From Anaerococcus ihuae (GTDB lineage: Bacteria > Bacillota > Clostridia > Tissierellales > Peptoniphilaceae), in contig NZ_CAKMRU010000001.1 in assembly GCF_928368155.1 (NCBI RefSeq), positions 564,001 to 628,000 on the forward strand: 64,000 bases of DNA, in the 5' to 3' direction. Numbering within the stretch: position 1 is the first letter of the stretch; each line of letters begins with the position of its first letter. The translations under genes were made by a program, and so were the position numbers. Positions 53,783 to 63,350 of this stretch are shown here, in pieces. Below the pieces are notes generated by a model. That model saw only the letters and a list, made by a program, of their open reading frames with translations, did not search any database and was not told the DNA's origin.

Positions 53783-54568
53783 TTATTCCTCAATTGCTTC
53801 TTCTTCATTTTCTTCAGCTGATTGTTCAGATTCTTCTTCATCAATTTCTGTTTCTTCGAAGTCTTCCTCGCTTACAGCAAATTCGCTTCCTTGGTTTCCT
53901 TCTATAACAGCATCTGCCATTAATGAAGTTATAAGTTTTACAGCTCTTATAGCATCATCGTTTCCTGGTATAGCTATATCTACAACATCAGGATCACAGT
54001 TTGTATCAACAATTGAAATAACTGGAATTCCTAAAATTCTTGCTTCGTGAACTGCTATTTCTTCATTTGATGGATCAACTACAAATAATACATCTGGTAG
54101 TTCTTCCATTTCTTTAATACCACCAAGATTTTTTTCTAATTTATCCATTTCTTTATTTAATTGTAAAACTTCTTTTTTAGGTAGAAGATCAAAAGTTCCA
54201 TCTTCTTCCATTGTTTCATATTTTTTAAGTTTATTTACAGAATTTCTAATTGTGTTGAAATTTGTCAACATTCCACCTAACCATCTGTTAGATACATAAT
54301 ATTGACCACATCTTTTTGCTTCTTGTTCTATAGAATCTTGGGCTTGTTTTTTTGTTCCTACAAATAAAACGCTTCCGCCTTCACTTGCGATATCTCTAAT
54401 TGTTTCGTAAGCTTTTTCGATTTGACCTGCAGTTTTTGCAAGATCTATTATATAGATTCCATTTCTTTCTGTGAAGATGAATTTTTTCATTTTTGGGTTC
54501 CATCTTCTTGTTTGGTGTCCAAAATGTACACCAGCTTCTAATAATTTTTTCATTGATACTATTGACAT
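53783..54568 (-). CDS. rpsB: 30S ribosomal protein S2
   Basis: 261 residues. Starts [26 protein letters not shown] and contains [14 protein letters not shown] and [13 protein letters not shown] very acidic tail of about 35 residues (from about 225, Glu/Asp-rich) extends past the usual end. Strong CGGAGGT ribosome site. Its promoter lies just after ftsY, and tsf is co-transcribed. Confidence 0.96.
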   Translation of the reverse strand: MSIVSMKKLLEAGVHFGHQTRRWNPKMKKFIFTERNGIYIIDLAKTAGQIEKAYETIRDIASEGGSVLFVGTKKQAQDSIEQEAKRCGQYYVSNRWLGGMLTNFNTIRNSVNKLKKYETMEEDGTFDLLPKKEVLQLNKEMDKLEKNLGGIKEMEELPDVLFVVDPSNEEIAVHEARILGIPVISIVDTNCDPDVVDIAIPGNDDAIRAVKLITSLMADAVIEGNQGSEFAVSEEDFEETEIDEEESEQSAEENEEEAIEE

Positions 54569-54665
54569 ATATATTACCTCCGTTTATTTTCTTCCATCTT
54601 TTTCAACTAGATTTTAAACTAATTAAAACTAGCAACGTAAACCTATCCAAAGATGTGCATAGTAC
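54569..54665 (-). promoter_or_regulatory. Structured 5' leader of rpsB
   Basis: About 100 nt between promoter and rpsB. On the minus strand CATCTTT (54649-54655) pairs with AAAGATG (54595-54601), enclosing a second hairpin with CTAG arms at 54629-54632 and 54607-54610 and TTTTAA/TTAAA pairing. Length and nesting suggest an autoregulatory S2 leader. Confidence 0.5.
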
Positions 54666-54671
54666 TAATGT

Positions 54672-54700
54672 AATATACCATAAATTTAAATATATTACAA
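54672..54700 (-). promoter_or_regulatory. Sigma-A promoter of rpsB-tsf
   Basis: On the minus strand TTGTAA (54695-54700), 17 bp, TATATT (54672-54677) with TGG before it (extended -10). It begins 3 bp after the ftsY stop. Confidence 0.75.
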
Positions 54701-54702
54701 GT

Positions 54703-55830
54703 TTATTCGAACATTGCTTCTACAAATGATTTCGAATCGAATTTTTCCAAATTATTTATTCCTTCTCCTACTCCAATATACTTAACCGGAACTTCAAGTT
54801 CAACTTGAAGAGGGAATATAACTCCACCTTTTGCTGTTCCATCAAGTTTTGTTAAAATTAATCCTGTTATATCACAAACATTTTTAAATTCTCTGAGTTG
54901 ACTTATAGCATTTTGTCCTGTTGTTGCATCTAAAACCAATAAGTTTTCTCTATTTGCATTGTTAGCATGAGTAGAAATTGTTCTATTTATTTTTTCAAGC
55001 TCATTCATAAGATTTTTTTTGTTATGAAGTCTTCCGGCAGTATCACAAATTAAAACATCTGAACCATTGGCCTTTGCTGCTTGTATAGCATCGAAAATTA
55101 CTGCTGATGGATCAGATCCCTCTTTGTGGGCAATCATTTGTGTATTTGATTCTTTTGCCCATGAATCAAGTTGCTCTATAGCTGCCGCTCTAAATGTATC
55201 AGCAGCTGCTAATGTTACCTTGTGACCTTCTTTTTTCAGATTATAAGCAAGCTTTCCAATAGTTGTAGTTTTTCCGACACCATTTACTCCAATTACCAAA
55301 ATAACGCTTAACTTATCATTTGATATATTTAACTTATTTTCAAGATTTTTTTCGTCTAACTTGTTTTCCATTATTTCTTTTAGTAAAGGAAAAATTTCTT
55401 CTGAGTTTTTTATTGATCTTTCTTTTATTTCATCTTTTAATTGATCTACAATTTCAATTGTGGATTGCATTCCTATGTCAGCAGATATTAAAATTTCTTC
55501 TAACTCATCATATAAATCATCGTCAATTTTTACATTTGCAGTAAATAAGTTTTTAAGATTTGATGAAAATTGCTCTCTAGTTTTCGATAAGCCTTTAGAC
55601 AATTTCGCAAAAAAACCTAAATCATCTTCTTCATCTTTTTTATCTTCAAAATCATTATCTATTAAATCTTCACTTTTTAAAGAATTTTCTTCTAAATTAT
55701 CTTTATTATTTTCTTCTCTTATATTTTTATTTAAATTTTCATTTATTTCTTCATTTTGATGAGGCTCTTTTTCTAGCTTTTCATTATCAACTTCTTCATT
55801 TTTATTTTTTTTCTTAAAAAAATCAAACAT
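54703..55830 (-). CDS. ftsY: Signal-recognition-particle receptor FtsY
   Basis: 375-residue SRP receptor GTPase that docks ribosome-SRP complexes at the membrane. An acidic A domain (about 1-75, Glu/Asn/Lys-rich) precedes the NG domain: GVNGVGKTTTIGKLA, DTFRAAAIEQL, DTAGRLHNK, TKLDGTAKGG. It follows priA by 9 bp and ends the gmk operon. ffh is not in the window. Confidence 0.96.
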   Translation of the reverse strand: MFDFFKKKNKNEEVDNEKLEKEPHQNEEINENLNKNIREENNKDNLEENSLKSEDLIDNDFEDKKDEEDDLGFFAKLSKGLSKTREQFSSNLKNLFTANVKIDDDLYDELEEILISADIGMQSTIEIVDQLKDEIKERSIKNSEEIFPLLKEIMENKLDEKNLENKLNISNDKLSVILVIGVNGVGKTTTIGKLAYNLKKEGHKVTLAAADTFRAAAIEQLDSWAKESNTQMIAHKEGSDPSAVIFDAIQAAKANGSDVLICDTAGRLHNKKNLMNELEKINRTISTHANNANRENLLVLDATTGQNAISQLREFKNVCDITGLILTKLDGTAKGGVIFPLQVELEVPVKYIGVGEGINNLEKFDSKSFVEAMFE

Positions 55831-55839
55831 CCTGTCTCC

Positions 55840-58218
55840 TTAATTTATATCGCTTGGGTTTAATGCTACTAATATACTTGTATCTTTACTCTTATTTATA
55901 AAATAATTTTTAAGTCTTACAAGAAAATTGGAAATTTCTTCTAATTTTTCATCTTTTATTTTTATAATTATATTGTATCTGTATTTGTTATTAATGCGAG
56001 ATATTTTACATGGATTTGGTCCAATTATTTTTATCTCCCTATCTTTTTCGTATTCTAAATCAAGATAATATTTTATTTTTTTTGAAATATCTATACATTT
56101 TATTCTTGACTCATTTAATATTTTTATAGTTATCAAATTTACAAAAGGTGGATATTCAAACGCTTTTCTCGCTTCAATTTCATAATTATAAAAGCCCTTA
56201 TAATCATTTTTACTTGCAGCATTTATAACAAAATTATCAGGTTTGTAAGTTTGTATTACAACTTCTCCTTTTTTATCCGCCCTACCAGCTCTTCCTGAAA
56301 CTTGAGTTAAAAGCTCATAACTTGTTTCATAAGCAGTATAATCATCAATATTTAATGATAAGTCTGCACTAATTATCCCAACTAAAGTAACGTTATCAAA
56401 ATCAAGACCTTTTGCAATCATTTGGGTTCCAATAAGTATATCTACCTCATTTTCTTTCATTTTCTTATACATTAACTCATAAGATGATTTATCTTTAGCA
56501 GTCATTGAATCCATTCTAATAACTTTAGCTTTTGGAAATAATTCTTTTATCTCCTCTTCTAATTTTTCGGTTCCTGCTCCAAATTCTTTAATTTTTTTTG
56601 ATCCACACGCAGGACATATTTGCGGTTGATTTTTAGTTCTTCCACAATAATGGCAAACAAGTTTTGATACATTTTTATGATAGGTCATAGAAACATCACA
56701 AGCTTCGCATTTTATAACATAGCCACAGTGTCTACAAAATGTAAATGAATTATGTCCAATTTTATTTAAAAATAAAATAACCTGTTCATCTCTTTCTAAT
56801 TTTTCATTTATTTTTTCATATAAAAGCGAGCTTATCATAGAATAATTTGATTTTTTTAGCTCTTCTCTCATATCTACTATATGAACTATTGGAAGTTTTC
56901 CATTTACTCGATTTTTTAATTCAATTAAATTATATTCTTCATCCAAAGTCTTTGTCATGGTTTTTATTGAAGGAGTTGCTGATGCAAAAATCAAAGTCGC
57001 CTTATTGTAAGCTCTCCTAAACAAAGCTAGTTCATCAGTATGAAATTTAGGATCTTGGGAAGATATATAACTTTTATCGTGTTCTTCATCAATTATAATA
57101 AGACCTAAATTTTTAAATGGAGCAAATATTGCACTTCTTGCTCCAACAACAATTTTGACTTCTCCATTTTTAATCATTCTCCACTGTTGAAATCTTTCTT
57201 TTTGACTAAGCCTTGAATGCATTATGGCGATTTTTTGATTAAATCTTCCTTGAAATCTTTCTATGGTTTGAGGGGTTAAGGAAATTTCTGGAACAAGTAT
57301 TATTGAATCTTTTCCCTTTTTTAAATTTTCTTCAACAACTTGTAGAAAAACCTCTGTTTTCCCACTTCCAGTAACTCCTTTTAATAAAAATGAAGAATCT
57401 GGATTTTTTATTATTTTTTTAAAAGCTGAATTTTGTTCATCATTTAAGCTAAATTTATGATATTTTTCAACGTCCTTTACCAAAGCCTTATTTACTTCAA
57501 TTTTTCTAATATTTAGTATATTTTTTTTAACTAAGCTATCAAAAGAGTTTTTACTAGATTTAGTTTTGCTTAAAAGTTTTTTATATTCAACTTCTGGATT
57601 TTTTTTTAAATAATTTATAATCTCTTTTTGTTTTATAGCGTTTTTTGATATTTTACTATCATCAAAATTTTCTTTTAAACTTACAAAAATCTCGTAATTA
57701 ATTTTTTGGTTTGAGCTTATATCAAAATATGAATCTATTAGACCCTTATCCTTATATTCTTCTATAGTATCTTTATTTATCTTATACTTATTTAAAAGAT
57801 CATCCAAAGATTTTTTGCTTTCAAAAATATGATAAAATTTATCTTTTTGACCTAACTTTTCTGTTTTATAAAAATATTCTTTTATTTCTTTTATATTTCC
57901 AGCAGGTAGTATTTGTCTAATACAAGATCTTAGTGGTGAAAGATATCTTTTATTTATAAAAAAAGCTAGATTTATTAGCTCATCATCAACTAAGGCTTTT
58001 GAATCTATAATTTCTACTATATCTTTAGTTTCAAAATCATCATCAATATTTTCTACTATATCGTAAACAAAGGCAATAGTATTCTTATTGCCTTTGCCAA
58101 ATGGGACAATAACCCTCATCCCTTTTTTTATTTTATTTTTAAAATTATCAGGAACGTGATAAGTAAAAGACCTATCCAAAAATCGGCTTTTACTATCAAG
58201 TATTACATAACAATACAA
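55840..58218 (-). CDS. priA: Primosomal helicase PriA
   Basis: 792-residue replication-restart helicase. N-terminal 3'-DNA-binding domain, then a superfamily 2 core with KGVTGSGKTEVFLQ (Walker A), IIDEEHDKSY (DEEH box) and SATPSIKT, zinc-binding loops CRHCGYVIKCEACD and CHYCGR / CPACGSKKI (eight Cys), then GTQMIAKGLDFDNVTLV and QVSGRAGR. Directly follows coaBC, the conserved Firmicute order. Confidence 0.96.
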   Translation of the reverse strand: MYCYVILDSKSRFLDRSFTYHVPDNFKNKIKKGMRVIVPFGKGNKNTIAFVYDIVENIDDDFETKDIVEIIDSKALVDDELINLAFFINKRYLSPLRSCIRQILPAGNIKEIKEYFYKTEKLGQKDKFYHIFESKKSLDDLLNKYKINKDTIEEYKDKGLIDSYFDISSNQKINYEIFVSLKENFDDSKISKNAIKQKEIINYLKKNPEVEYKKLLSKTKSSKNSFDSLVKKNILNIRKIEVNKALVKDVEKYHKFSLNDEQNSAFKKIIKNPDSSFLLKGVTGSGKTEVFLQVVEENLKKGKDSIILVPEISLTPQTIERFQGRFNQKIAIMHSRLSQKERFQQWRMIKNGEVKIVVGARSAIFAPFKNLGLIIIDEEHDKSYISSQDPKFHTDELALFRRAYNKATLIFASATPSIKTMTKTLDEEYNLIELKNRVNGKLPIVHIVDMREELKKSNYSMISSLLYEKINEKLERDEQVILFLNKIGHNSFTFCRHCGYVIKCEACDVSMTYHKNVSKLVCHYCGRTKNQPQICPACGSKKIKEFGAGTEKLEEEIKELFPKAKVIRMDSMTAKDKSSYELMYKKMKENEVDILIGTQMIAKGLDFDNVTLVGIISADLSLNIDDYTAYETSYELLTQVSGRAGRADKKGEVVIQTYKPDNFVINAASKNDYKGFYNYEIEARKAFEYPPFVNLITIKILNESRIKCIDISKKIKYYLDLEYEKDREIKIIGPNPCKISRINNKYRYNIIIKIKDEKLEEISNFLVRLKNYFINKSKDTSILVALNPSDIN

Positions 58219-58226
58219 TTTATCAC

Positions 58227-59399
58227 CTAAACTAAAAGATCTAAAATTCTATTTGCCAATTCTTTTTTTGTCATTATATCAAGTTTTTCAACCTTATCTT
58301 TTGAAAGTATTGATGCAATATTTGTATCTACATCAAATCCTGCACCTTTCTTTTTAAGGTCATTTGCTATAATATAGTCTGCTTTTTTTGACTCCAATTT
58401 TATTTTTGCATTTTTGATAAGATCATCTGTTTCTGCAGCAAAACCAATTAAAATTTGCTTATCTTTTTTATTTCCAAAATATTTTAAAATATCAATATTT
58501 TCAATCAATTCTAAATTTAAATTATCCCCATTTTTTTTGATTTTTTTATCACTTACTTCTCTTACCTTATAGTCAGTAGGTGCAGCTGACATGATCAAAG
58601 CATCACAATCATCAAAATCCTTCTCGATTGCATCTTTCAAATCCTTATTTGTTCTAATATTAATTTTATCAATACCAGATGTATCCATTGGATTTACAGG
58701 ACCTGAAACTAATTTTACATCAGCTCCTCTTTTGAAAGCTTCTACGGCAATATTATAACCCATTTTTCCGCTTGATTTATTTGTGATAAACCTTACATAA
58801 TCTATAGGCTCTACTGTTGGGCCTGCTGAAACTATAATTTTCTTTCCTTTTAAATCTTTTTTTGTAAAATAATAATCAAGGTATCTAACTATATTTTCAG
58901 GTTCTTCCATTCTTCCATCTCCCCTAGTATCACATGCTAGAAGTCCAGAATTAGGATTAATTACATGTACTCCTCTTTCTTTTATTATTTTTAAATTATT
59001 TTGGGTTGCTTCATTGTTTAGCATATTTGTATTCATAGTTGGTGCAACTATAATATCTTTATCACAAGCTAAAATAGATGCTGTAAGCATGTTATCTGCT
59101 ATTCCATAGGTCATTTTTGCAAGTGTGTTTGCACTTAAAGGTGCTAGTAAAAAAACATCTGCCCATTTTGGGAGTTCAATATGATAAACTTTATCATGAT
59201 GACCTTCAAACATGTCAGAATATACTATACATTTTCCCATTGTTTCAAATGACAAAGGACTTACAAATTCGCAAGCTGCCTTTGTCATAATTATTTTTAA
59301 ATTTGCTCCTTCTTTTTTTAATCTAGAGCAAAGTTCTAAAACTTTGTAGGCTGCTATTCCCCCACTTACACCAAGGAGAATATTTTTACCCTTAATCAT
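58227..59399 (-). CDS. coaBC: Bifunctional phosphopantothenoylcysteine decarboxylase/synthetase
   Basis: Coenzyme A biosynthesis. N-terminal CoaC flavoprotein domain (about 1-175): GVSGGIAAYK, MTKAACEFVSP, the His of HIELPKWAD, and APTMNTNML; C-terminal CoaB domain: SAGPTVEPIDYVRFITNKSSGKMG and SAAPTDYK. 390 residues from ATG 59399. That start lies inside the last codons of rpoZ; a longer upstream frame would run deep into rpoZ and is rejected. Confidence 0.95.
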   Translation of the reverse strand: MIKGKNILLGVSGGIAAYKVLELCSRLKKEGANLKIIMTKAACEFVSPLSFETMGKCIVYSDMFEGHHDKVYHIELPKWADVFLLAPLSANTLAKMTYGIADNMLTASILACDKDIIVAPTMNTNMLNNEATQNNLKIIKERGVHVINPNSGLLACDTRGDGRMEEPENIVRYLDYYFTKKDLKGKKIIVSAGPTVEPIDYVRFITNKSSGKMGYNIAVEAFKRGADVKLVSGPVNPMDTSGIDKINIRTNKDLKDAIEKDFDDCDALIMSAAPTDYKVREVSDKKIKKNGDNLNLELIENIDILKYFGNKKDKQILIGFAAETDDLIKNAKIKLESKKADYIIANDLKKKGAGFDVDTNIASILSKDKVEKLDIMTKKELANRILDLLV

Positions 59400-59580
59400 T
59401 TTTCTTAACTTTTCCTTCCATAATTTCATGTAAAGCTTGGGTAACAGGTTTATCTTCACTATCTTTGGTTAATAAATCTGAACCATTTACAATTCTTCTT
59501 GCTCTTTTTGCTGCCATCATGCAAATTTCATATCTGCTTGAACTTATTTCTGATAATTCTTTAAAAGATGGATTATTCAT
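59392..59580 (-). CDS. rpoZ: RNA polymerase omega subunit
   Basis: 62-residue omega, which helps assemble and stabilise RNA polymerase. SRYEICMMAAKRARRI and KPVTQALHEIMEGKV are the conserved parts. It lies 2 bp after gmk and overlaps coaBC by 8 bp, the usual gmk-rpoZ-coaBC order. Confidence 0.95.
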   Translation of the reverse strand: MNNPSFKELSEISSSRYEICMMAAKRARRIVNGSDLLTKDSEDKPVTQALHEIMEGKVKKND

Positions 59581-59582
59581 TT

Positions 59583-60179
59583 TTACTCCTTTTCAAAATC
59601 TATATCTTCTCTAAAAACCCTATGTTTTTCTGCATTTATTATTTCATTAACTAAATTTATAGCAGAATTTAAATGATCATTTACAACTAAATAATCGTAG
59701 TTTTTTATATAAGATAATTCTTTTCTTGCATTATTCATTCTTAGATTGATGTCACTTTCAGTTTCAGTTCCTCTATTAACGATCCTATTTTTTAGTTCAC
59801 TAAGACTTGGAGGCGCTAGAAAAATATATACACCATTATCAATATTTTTCTTAACATTTAATGCTCCTTGAACATCTATTTCTAAAATAACTATCTTACC
59901 TTCATTGATTTTTTCTTCAACAAAATCTTTTGGTGTACCATAATAATTATCATGAACTTTTGCGTACTCTAAAAATTTATCTTCCTCAATCATTTTTTCA
60001 AATTCTTCATGACTCTTAAAAAAATAGCTTACCCCTTCTATCTCACCAGGTCTACTCTTCCTAGTTGTAACAGAAACTGAATAAACTAAGTTTTTCTGTG
60101 TATTCATAAGGTCATGCAATACTGTTCCTTTTCCAACACCTGAAGGTCCAGATATTACTAATAAAAATCCTTTTTTCAT
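59583..60179 (-). CDS. gmk: Guanylate kinase
   Basis: 198-residue kinase converting GMP to GDP. P-loop SGPSGVGKGT near residues 10-19, SVSVTTRKSRPGEIEGVSYFF for GMP binding, EYAKVHDNYYGT, and LEIDVQGAL. It has AAGGAGG and heads the operon gmk-rpoZ-coaBC-priA-ftsY. yicC and remA, often upstream, are missing; rqcH is divergent. Confidence 0.96.
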   Translation of the reverse strand: MKKGFLLVISGPSGVGKGTVLHDLMNTQKNLVYSVSVTTRKSRPGEIEGVSYFFKSHEEFEKMIEEDKFLEYAKVHDNYYGTPKDFVEEKINEGKIVILEIDVQGALNVKKNIDNGVYIFLAPPSLSELKNRIVNRGTETESDINLRMNNARKELSYIKNYDYLVVNDHLNSAINLVNEIINAEKHRVFREDIDFEKE

Positions 60180-60199
60180 CGTGCCTCCTTAATAATACT

Positions 60200-60228
60200 A
60201 TTTTACTTTATGGAAAAATTTAGTTCAA
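60200..60228 (-). promoter_or_regulatory. Sigma-A promoter of the gmk operon
   Basis: On the minus strand TTGAAC (60223-60228), 17 bp, TAAAAT (60200-60205). Confidence 0.7.
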
Positions 60229-60238
60229 GTTTATTATC

Positions 60239-60247
60239 TGATATAAT
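60239..60247 (+). promoter_or_regulatory. Extended -10 promoter of rqcH
   Basis: TGATATAAT, 29 bp before the ATG, with AGAGGTGATTG as ribosome site. Divergent from the gmk promoter. Confidence 0.6.
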
Positions 60248-60276
60248 ATACATATAAAAAATTAAGAGGTGATTGA

Positions 60277-62025
60277 ATGAGTTTTGATGGTTTAGTTACA
60301 AGATCTATAACTTATGAAATAAAAAAAATATTACTTGGAGGTAAAATTCAAAGAATAAGCCAACCTTCAAAAAACGATATAATTTTTAATATATATTCTG
60401 TTGGAAAATCCTACAAATTATTACTAAGTGCAAATAATAATGAAGCTAGAGTGCATATAACAAATAAAAAGTATGAAAATCCTATAAGTCCTCCAAATTT
60501 TTGTATGGTTTTAAGAAAACACTTAAATCAAAGTAAAATCGTAGATATTGAACAATATAAACTTGATAGGGTTATAGTTTTTCATATTTCATCAGTTGAT
60601 GAGATGGGTTTTGATATTTCAAATAAATTAATTGTTGAAATTATGGGAAAATACTCCAACATAATTTTAACCGATGAAAATTATAAAATAATTGATTCCA
60701 TAAAAAGAGTAAATCTAAAAATGTCATCTGTAAGACAAATTCTACCAGGACTTTCTTATAGTTTTATTGAAAGTGAGAAAATAAATATTTTGGATTCTGA
60801 CTTTTCTGATGACATATTAAAATTAGATAAAAATATTCCAGATAATCAAAATCCACAAAAATTTTTATACCAAACTTACCTTGGATTTTCTCCCACAATA
60901 TCCAAAGAATTAATTTATAGGTCAAATATTGATTCAAGAATTAATTGGGGACTTGTAAGTGAAGATGAAAAACAATTATTAAATGAAAATATTTACAAAC
61001 TTAGAGATAGTCTTATAGAAAATTCATATAGTCCTGTTTTGTATAAGGATAGTAGAAAATACAAGGAATTTTATTTTACAGAATTAAAATCTCTAGGATT
61101 TGAAAAAATAGACTATGAAAAAATGAGTAATGCTATTGAAACTTTCTATGAAAGCAACAAATCTAATGATAGATTAAGGCAAATTAAAAATAATCTAATA
61201 AGAAAAGTTAATGGTCAAATTAAAACTGTAAATAAAAAAATGAGTATTTTAAACAAAAATTTAGCAAAAGAATCTAACATGGATTCCTACAGGATGAAAG
61301 GTGACCTATTAGCTGCAAATGTTAATAAACTAAAAAAAGGAGATAAAGAAATCATACTTAATAATTTTTATAACGAAAATAAAGAAATAAAAATTAATCT
61401 TGATGATAGAAAAAATCCTTGGGAAAATGTAGATTCTTATTATAAAAGATATAAAAAAATTAAAAATTCTATAGATTTTGCAAAAATCGACCTTCCAAAA
61501 GAAGAAGATTTACTAAAATATTTAGAGCAACTAAGAGATTTTGTTGAAAGAAGCGAGAGTATAAACGACTTAGATGATATAAAAGAAGAATTAATAGAAA
61601 ATAAAATAATAAAAAATACAAGCAGAAATAAGAAAAAAAACAAGTCTAAATCAAACCCTATGCAGTTTAAAACTATTGATGATAGTACCATCTTTGTTGG
61701 AAAAAATTCAAGACAAAATGACTATATAACTTTAAAGCTTGCGAGTAAAAATGATTATTTTTTTCATGTTAGAAATGCACCAGGAAGTCATGTTATTTTG
61801 AAAACTAATTCACTAACAGACAATGATATAAAAACAGCGTCTTATCTTGCAGCAGAAAATTCATCGCAATCAAAATCAAACAAAGTTGATGTCGATTACA
61901 CTGAAAAAAAGAATGTAAGAAAAGAAAAAGGCGCTAAACTTGGTATGGTTTATTATGAAAATTTCAATACAATTACAGTCGATATGACCGATAATCCAAG
62001 TAAGCTATATAAAAAAATAAAATAA
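60277..62025 (+). CDS. rqcH: Ribosome quality-control factor RqcH (NFACT/FbpA)
   Basis: 582-residue NFACT protein. Bacterial RqcH binds 50S subunits blocked by peptidyl-tRNA and adds alanine tails. NFACT-N domain begins SFDGLVTRSITYEIKKIL; LDRVIVF carries the functional Asp-Arg pair; a long helical middle (about 290-430); and the C-terminal NFACT-R domain VGKNSRQNDYITLKLA, YFFHVRNAPGSHVIL. Older names call it fibronectin-binding protein. YlmH at 14.7 kb acts in the same pathway. Confidence 0.94.
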   Translation: MSFDGLVTRSITYEIKKILLGGKIQRISQPSKNDIIFNIYSVGKSYKLLLSANNNEARVHITNKKYENPISPPNFCMVLRKHLNQSKIVDIEQYKLDRVIVFHISSVDEMGFDISNKLIVEIMGKYSNIILTDENYKIIDSIKRVNLKMSSVRQILPGLSYSFIESEKINILDSDFSDDILKLDKNIPDNQNPQKFLYQTYLGFSPTISKELIYRSNIDSRINWGLVSEDEKQLLNENIYKLRDSLIENSYSPVLYKDSRKYKEFYFTELKSLGFEKIDYEKMSNAIETFYESNKSNDRLRQIKNNLIRKVNGQIKTVNKKMSILNKNLAKESNMDSYRMKGDLLAANVNKLKKGDKEIILNNFYNENKEIKINLDDRKNPWENVDSYYKRYKKIKNSIDFAKIDLPKEEDLLKYLEQLRDFVERSESINDLDDIKEELIENKIIKNTSRNKKKNKSKSNPMQFKTIDDSTIFVGKNSRQNDYITLKLASKNDYFFHVRNAPGSHVILKTNSLTDNDIKTASYLAAENSSQSKSNKVDVDYTEKKNVRKEKGAKLGMVYYENFNTITVDMTDNPSKLYKKIK

Positions 62026-62031
62026 ATACAG

Positions 62032-62061
62032 AAAAACCCAGAAATAAAATTCTGGGTTTTT
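62032..62061. terminator. Bidirectional terminator between rqcH and hup
   Basis: AAAAACCCAGAA pairs with TTCTGGGTTTTT (12 bp) around a 6-nt loop. Confidence 0.9.
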
Positions 62062-62077
62062 ATATATAATCAAATTA

Positions 62078-62359
62078 TTATTTATTATTTACAGCTTCTT
62101 TTAAAGTTTTACCTGCTTTGAAAACTGGTGCTTTTGAAGCTGGAATTTTAATAACTTCGTCAGGTTTTCTAGGGTTTCTTCCTTCTCTAGCTTTTCTGTC
62201 TCTAGTTTCAAATGTACCAAATCCTACAAGTTGAACTTTTTCTTCTTTTTGAAGTGATTCTGTTACTGTTTCAATAAAAGCATTTAAAGCTCTTTCAGCT
62301 TCAACTTTTTTAAGTCCACTTTTTTCTGAGATATTAACTAATAATTCTGATTTATTCAT
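62078..62359 (-). CDS. hup: DNA-binding protein HU
   Basis: 93-residue nucleoid protein. MNKSELLVNISEKSGLKKVEAERAL at the N-terminus and GFGTFETRDRKAREGRNPRK in the DNA-binding arms, ending with FKAGKTLKEAVN. AAGGAGG ribosome site, its own promoter, and a terminator shared with rqcH. Confidence 0.96.
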   Translation of the reverse strand: MNKSELLVNISEKSGLKKVEAERALNAFIETVTESLQKEEKVQLVGFGTFETRDRKAREGRNPRKPDEVIKIPASKAPVFKAGKTLKEAVNNK

Positions 62360-62411
62360 ATATCCTCCTTATAAATCAATCTTAATCTTATTCTGCTTAA
62401 CTCTAAATTAG

Positions 62412-62440
62412 ATTATACATAAATATTTTATTTATTTCAA
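62412..62440 (-). promoter_or_regulatory. Strong sigma-A promoter of hup
   Basis: On the minus strand TTGAAA (62435-62440), 17 bp, TATAAT (62412-62417). Confidence 0.8.
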
Positions 62441-62447
62441 GCATTTA

Positions 62448-63350
62448 TCAAATAAAAAGCTTGATATTTGAATTTTTTATAAGTTTTTCCAAATATTTAT
62501 TATATTCATTCTCTAGATAAATCTCTTTTGCATCAAGCAGTAAATTCTTTTTATTTTTGTTTTCTGAATTAATCATAAAAATAATATAAGAATCTTTAAA
62601 TTTAAAGACATTTCCAACAATATTTACTTTTGATAATGATGATTTTTTAAGCAAAGCATCATCTTTGTATACAAAATCTGACCTATACACATCATAATTT
62701 CTAATTCTAGATTTCATTTTATTCTTGAAATCTTCAGAATTTTTAATAGATTCCCTTACTTTTATAGCTTCATTTTTATCATCAAAAATCAAACAATCAT
62801 ACTTATATTTTTTTTGGAGATTTTTATTCTCCTCAAAATATTTAAGTACTTCAGTATCTTTAACATTATTATTGTTTAAAAAATAATCAAAATGTTTTTT
62901 TCTGATAGAATCTTGATAGGTAATTTCATCAAACTCATCTTCACTAACACCAAATGTTTTTACATTTTCTAGTAAAGAATCTTTTGAAGAAATTTTTTCG
63001 CTAAGTTTATCAATAGCTTCTTTAGAATCATTTTTGGTAACTTTAACATTATTTTTCTTCAAATCATTTACCATTACCTGGTCCATAACAATAGAATCTA
63101 GAAGTTCAGATTCTAATTTTTTATAATTGGAATTCCCTTTTTTAGATTTTTCTTCTAAGAAATTATCACCATATTTTTTTATATAATATTTTTGGTAGTA
63201 GCTTAATTCTTTTTCAAATAACTCTTTAGAAATACCTTCATCATCCACAACAGCTACGTACTTATCTTTATCAAATTTCTTTGAACATGAAGTTAAAAAA
63301 ATACAAAAAACACTAATTATTAGAATTGCTATTTTCTTTTTGTTTTTCAT
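62448..63350 (-). CDS. SurA/PrsA-like lipoprotein with degenerate isomerase domain
   Basis: 300 residues. Lipoprotein signal with LTSC, the modified Cys being residue 22. Then a SurA-N-like helical chaperone region (about 30-160; [34 protein letters not shown]), and a C-terminal region with the outline of a parvulin domain ([37 protein letters not shown]) but no recognisable active-site residues. Probably an exported folding factor without isomerase activity. Its start overlaps the previous gene by 38 bp. Confidence 0.75.
   Translation of the reverse strand: MKNKKKIAILIISVFCIFLTSCSKKFDKDKYVAVVDDEGISKELFEKELSYYQKYYIKKYGDNFLEEKSKKGNSNYKKLESELLDSIVMDQVMVNDLKKNNVKVTKNDSKEAIDKLSEKISSKDSLLENVKTFGVSEDEFDEITYQDSIRKKHFDYFLNNNNVKDTEVLKYFEENKNLQKKYKYDCLIFDDKNEAIKVRESIKNSEDFKNKMKSRIRNYDVYRSDFVYKDDALLKKSSLSKVNIVGNVFKFKDSYIIFMINSENKNKKNLLLDAKEIYLENEYNKYLEKLIKNSNIKLFI

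Noticed and set aside
55460-55759. A 99-codon Ser/Lys-rich plus-strand frame opposite ftsY
   Set aside because: It mirrors the Glu/Asp-rich A domain of FtsY; the composition is the expected antisense of acidic codons.
62441-62475. Weak hairpin (CAAGC/GCTTG) after the second foldase gene as a terminator
   Set aside because: Five-base stem with a long loop and broken T run; not convincing.
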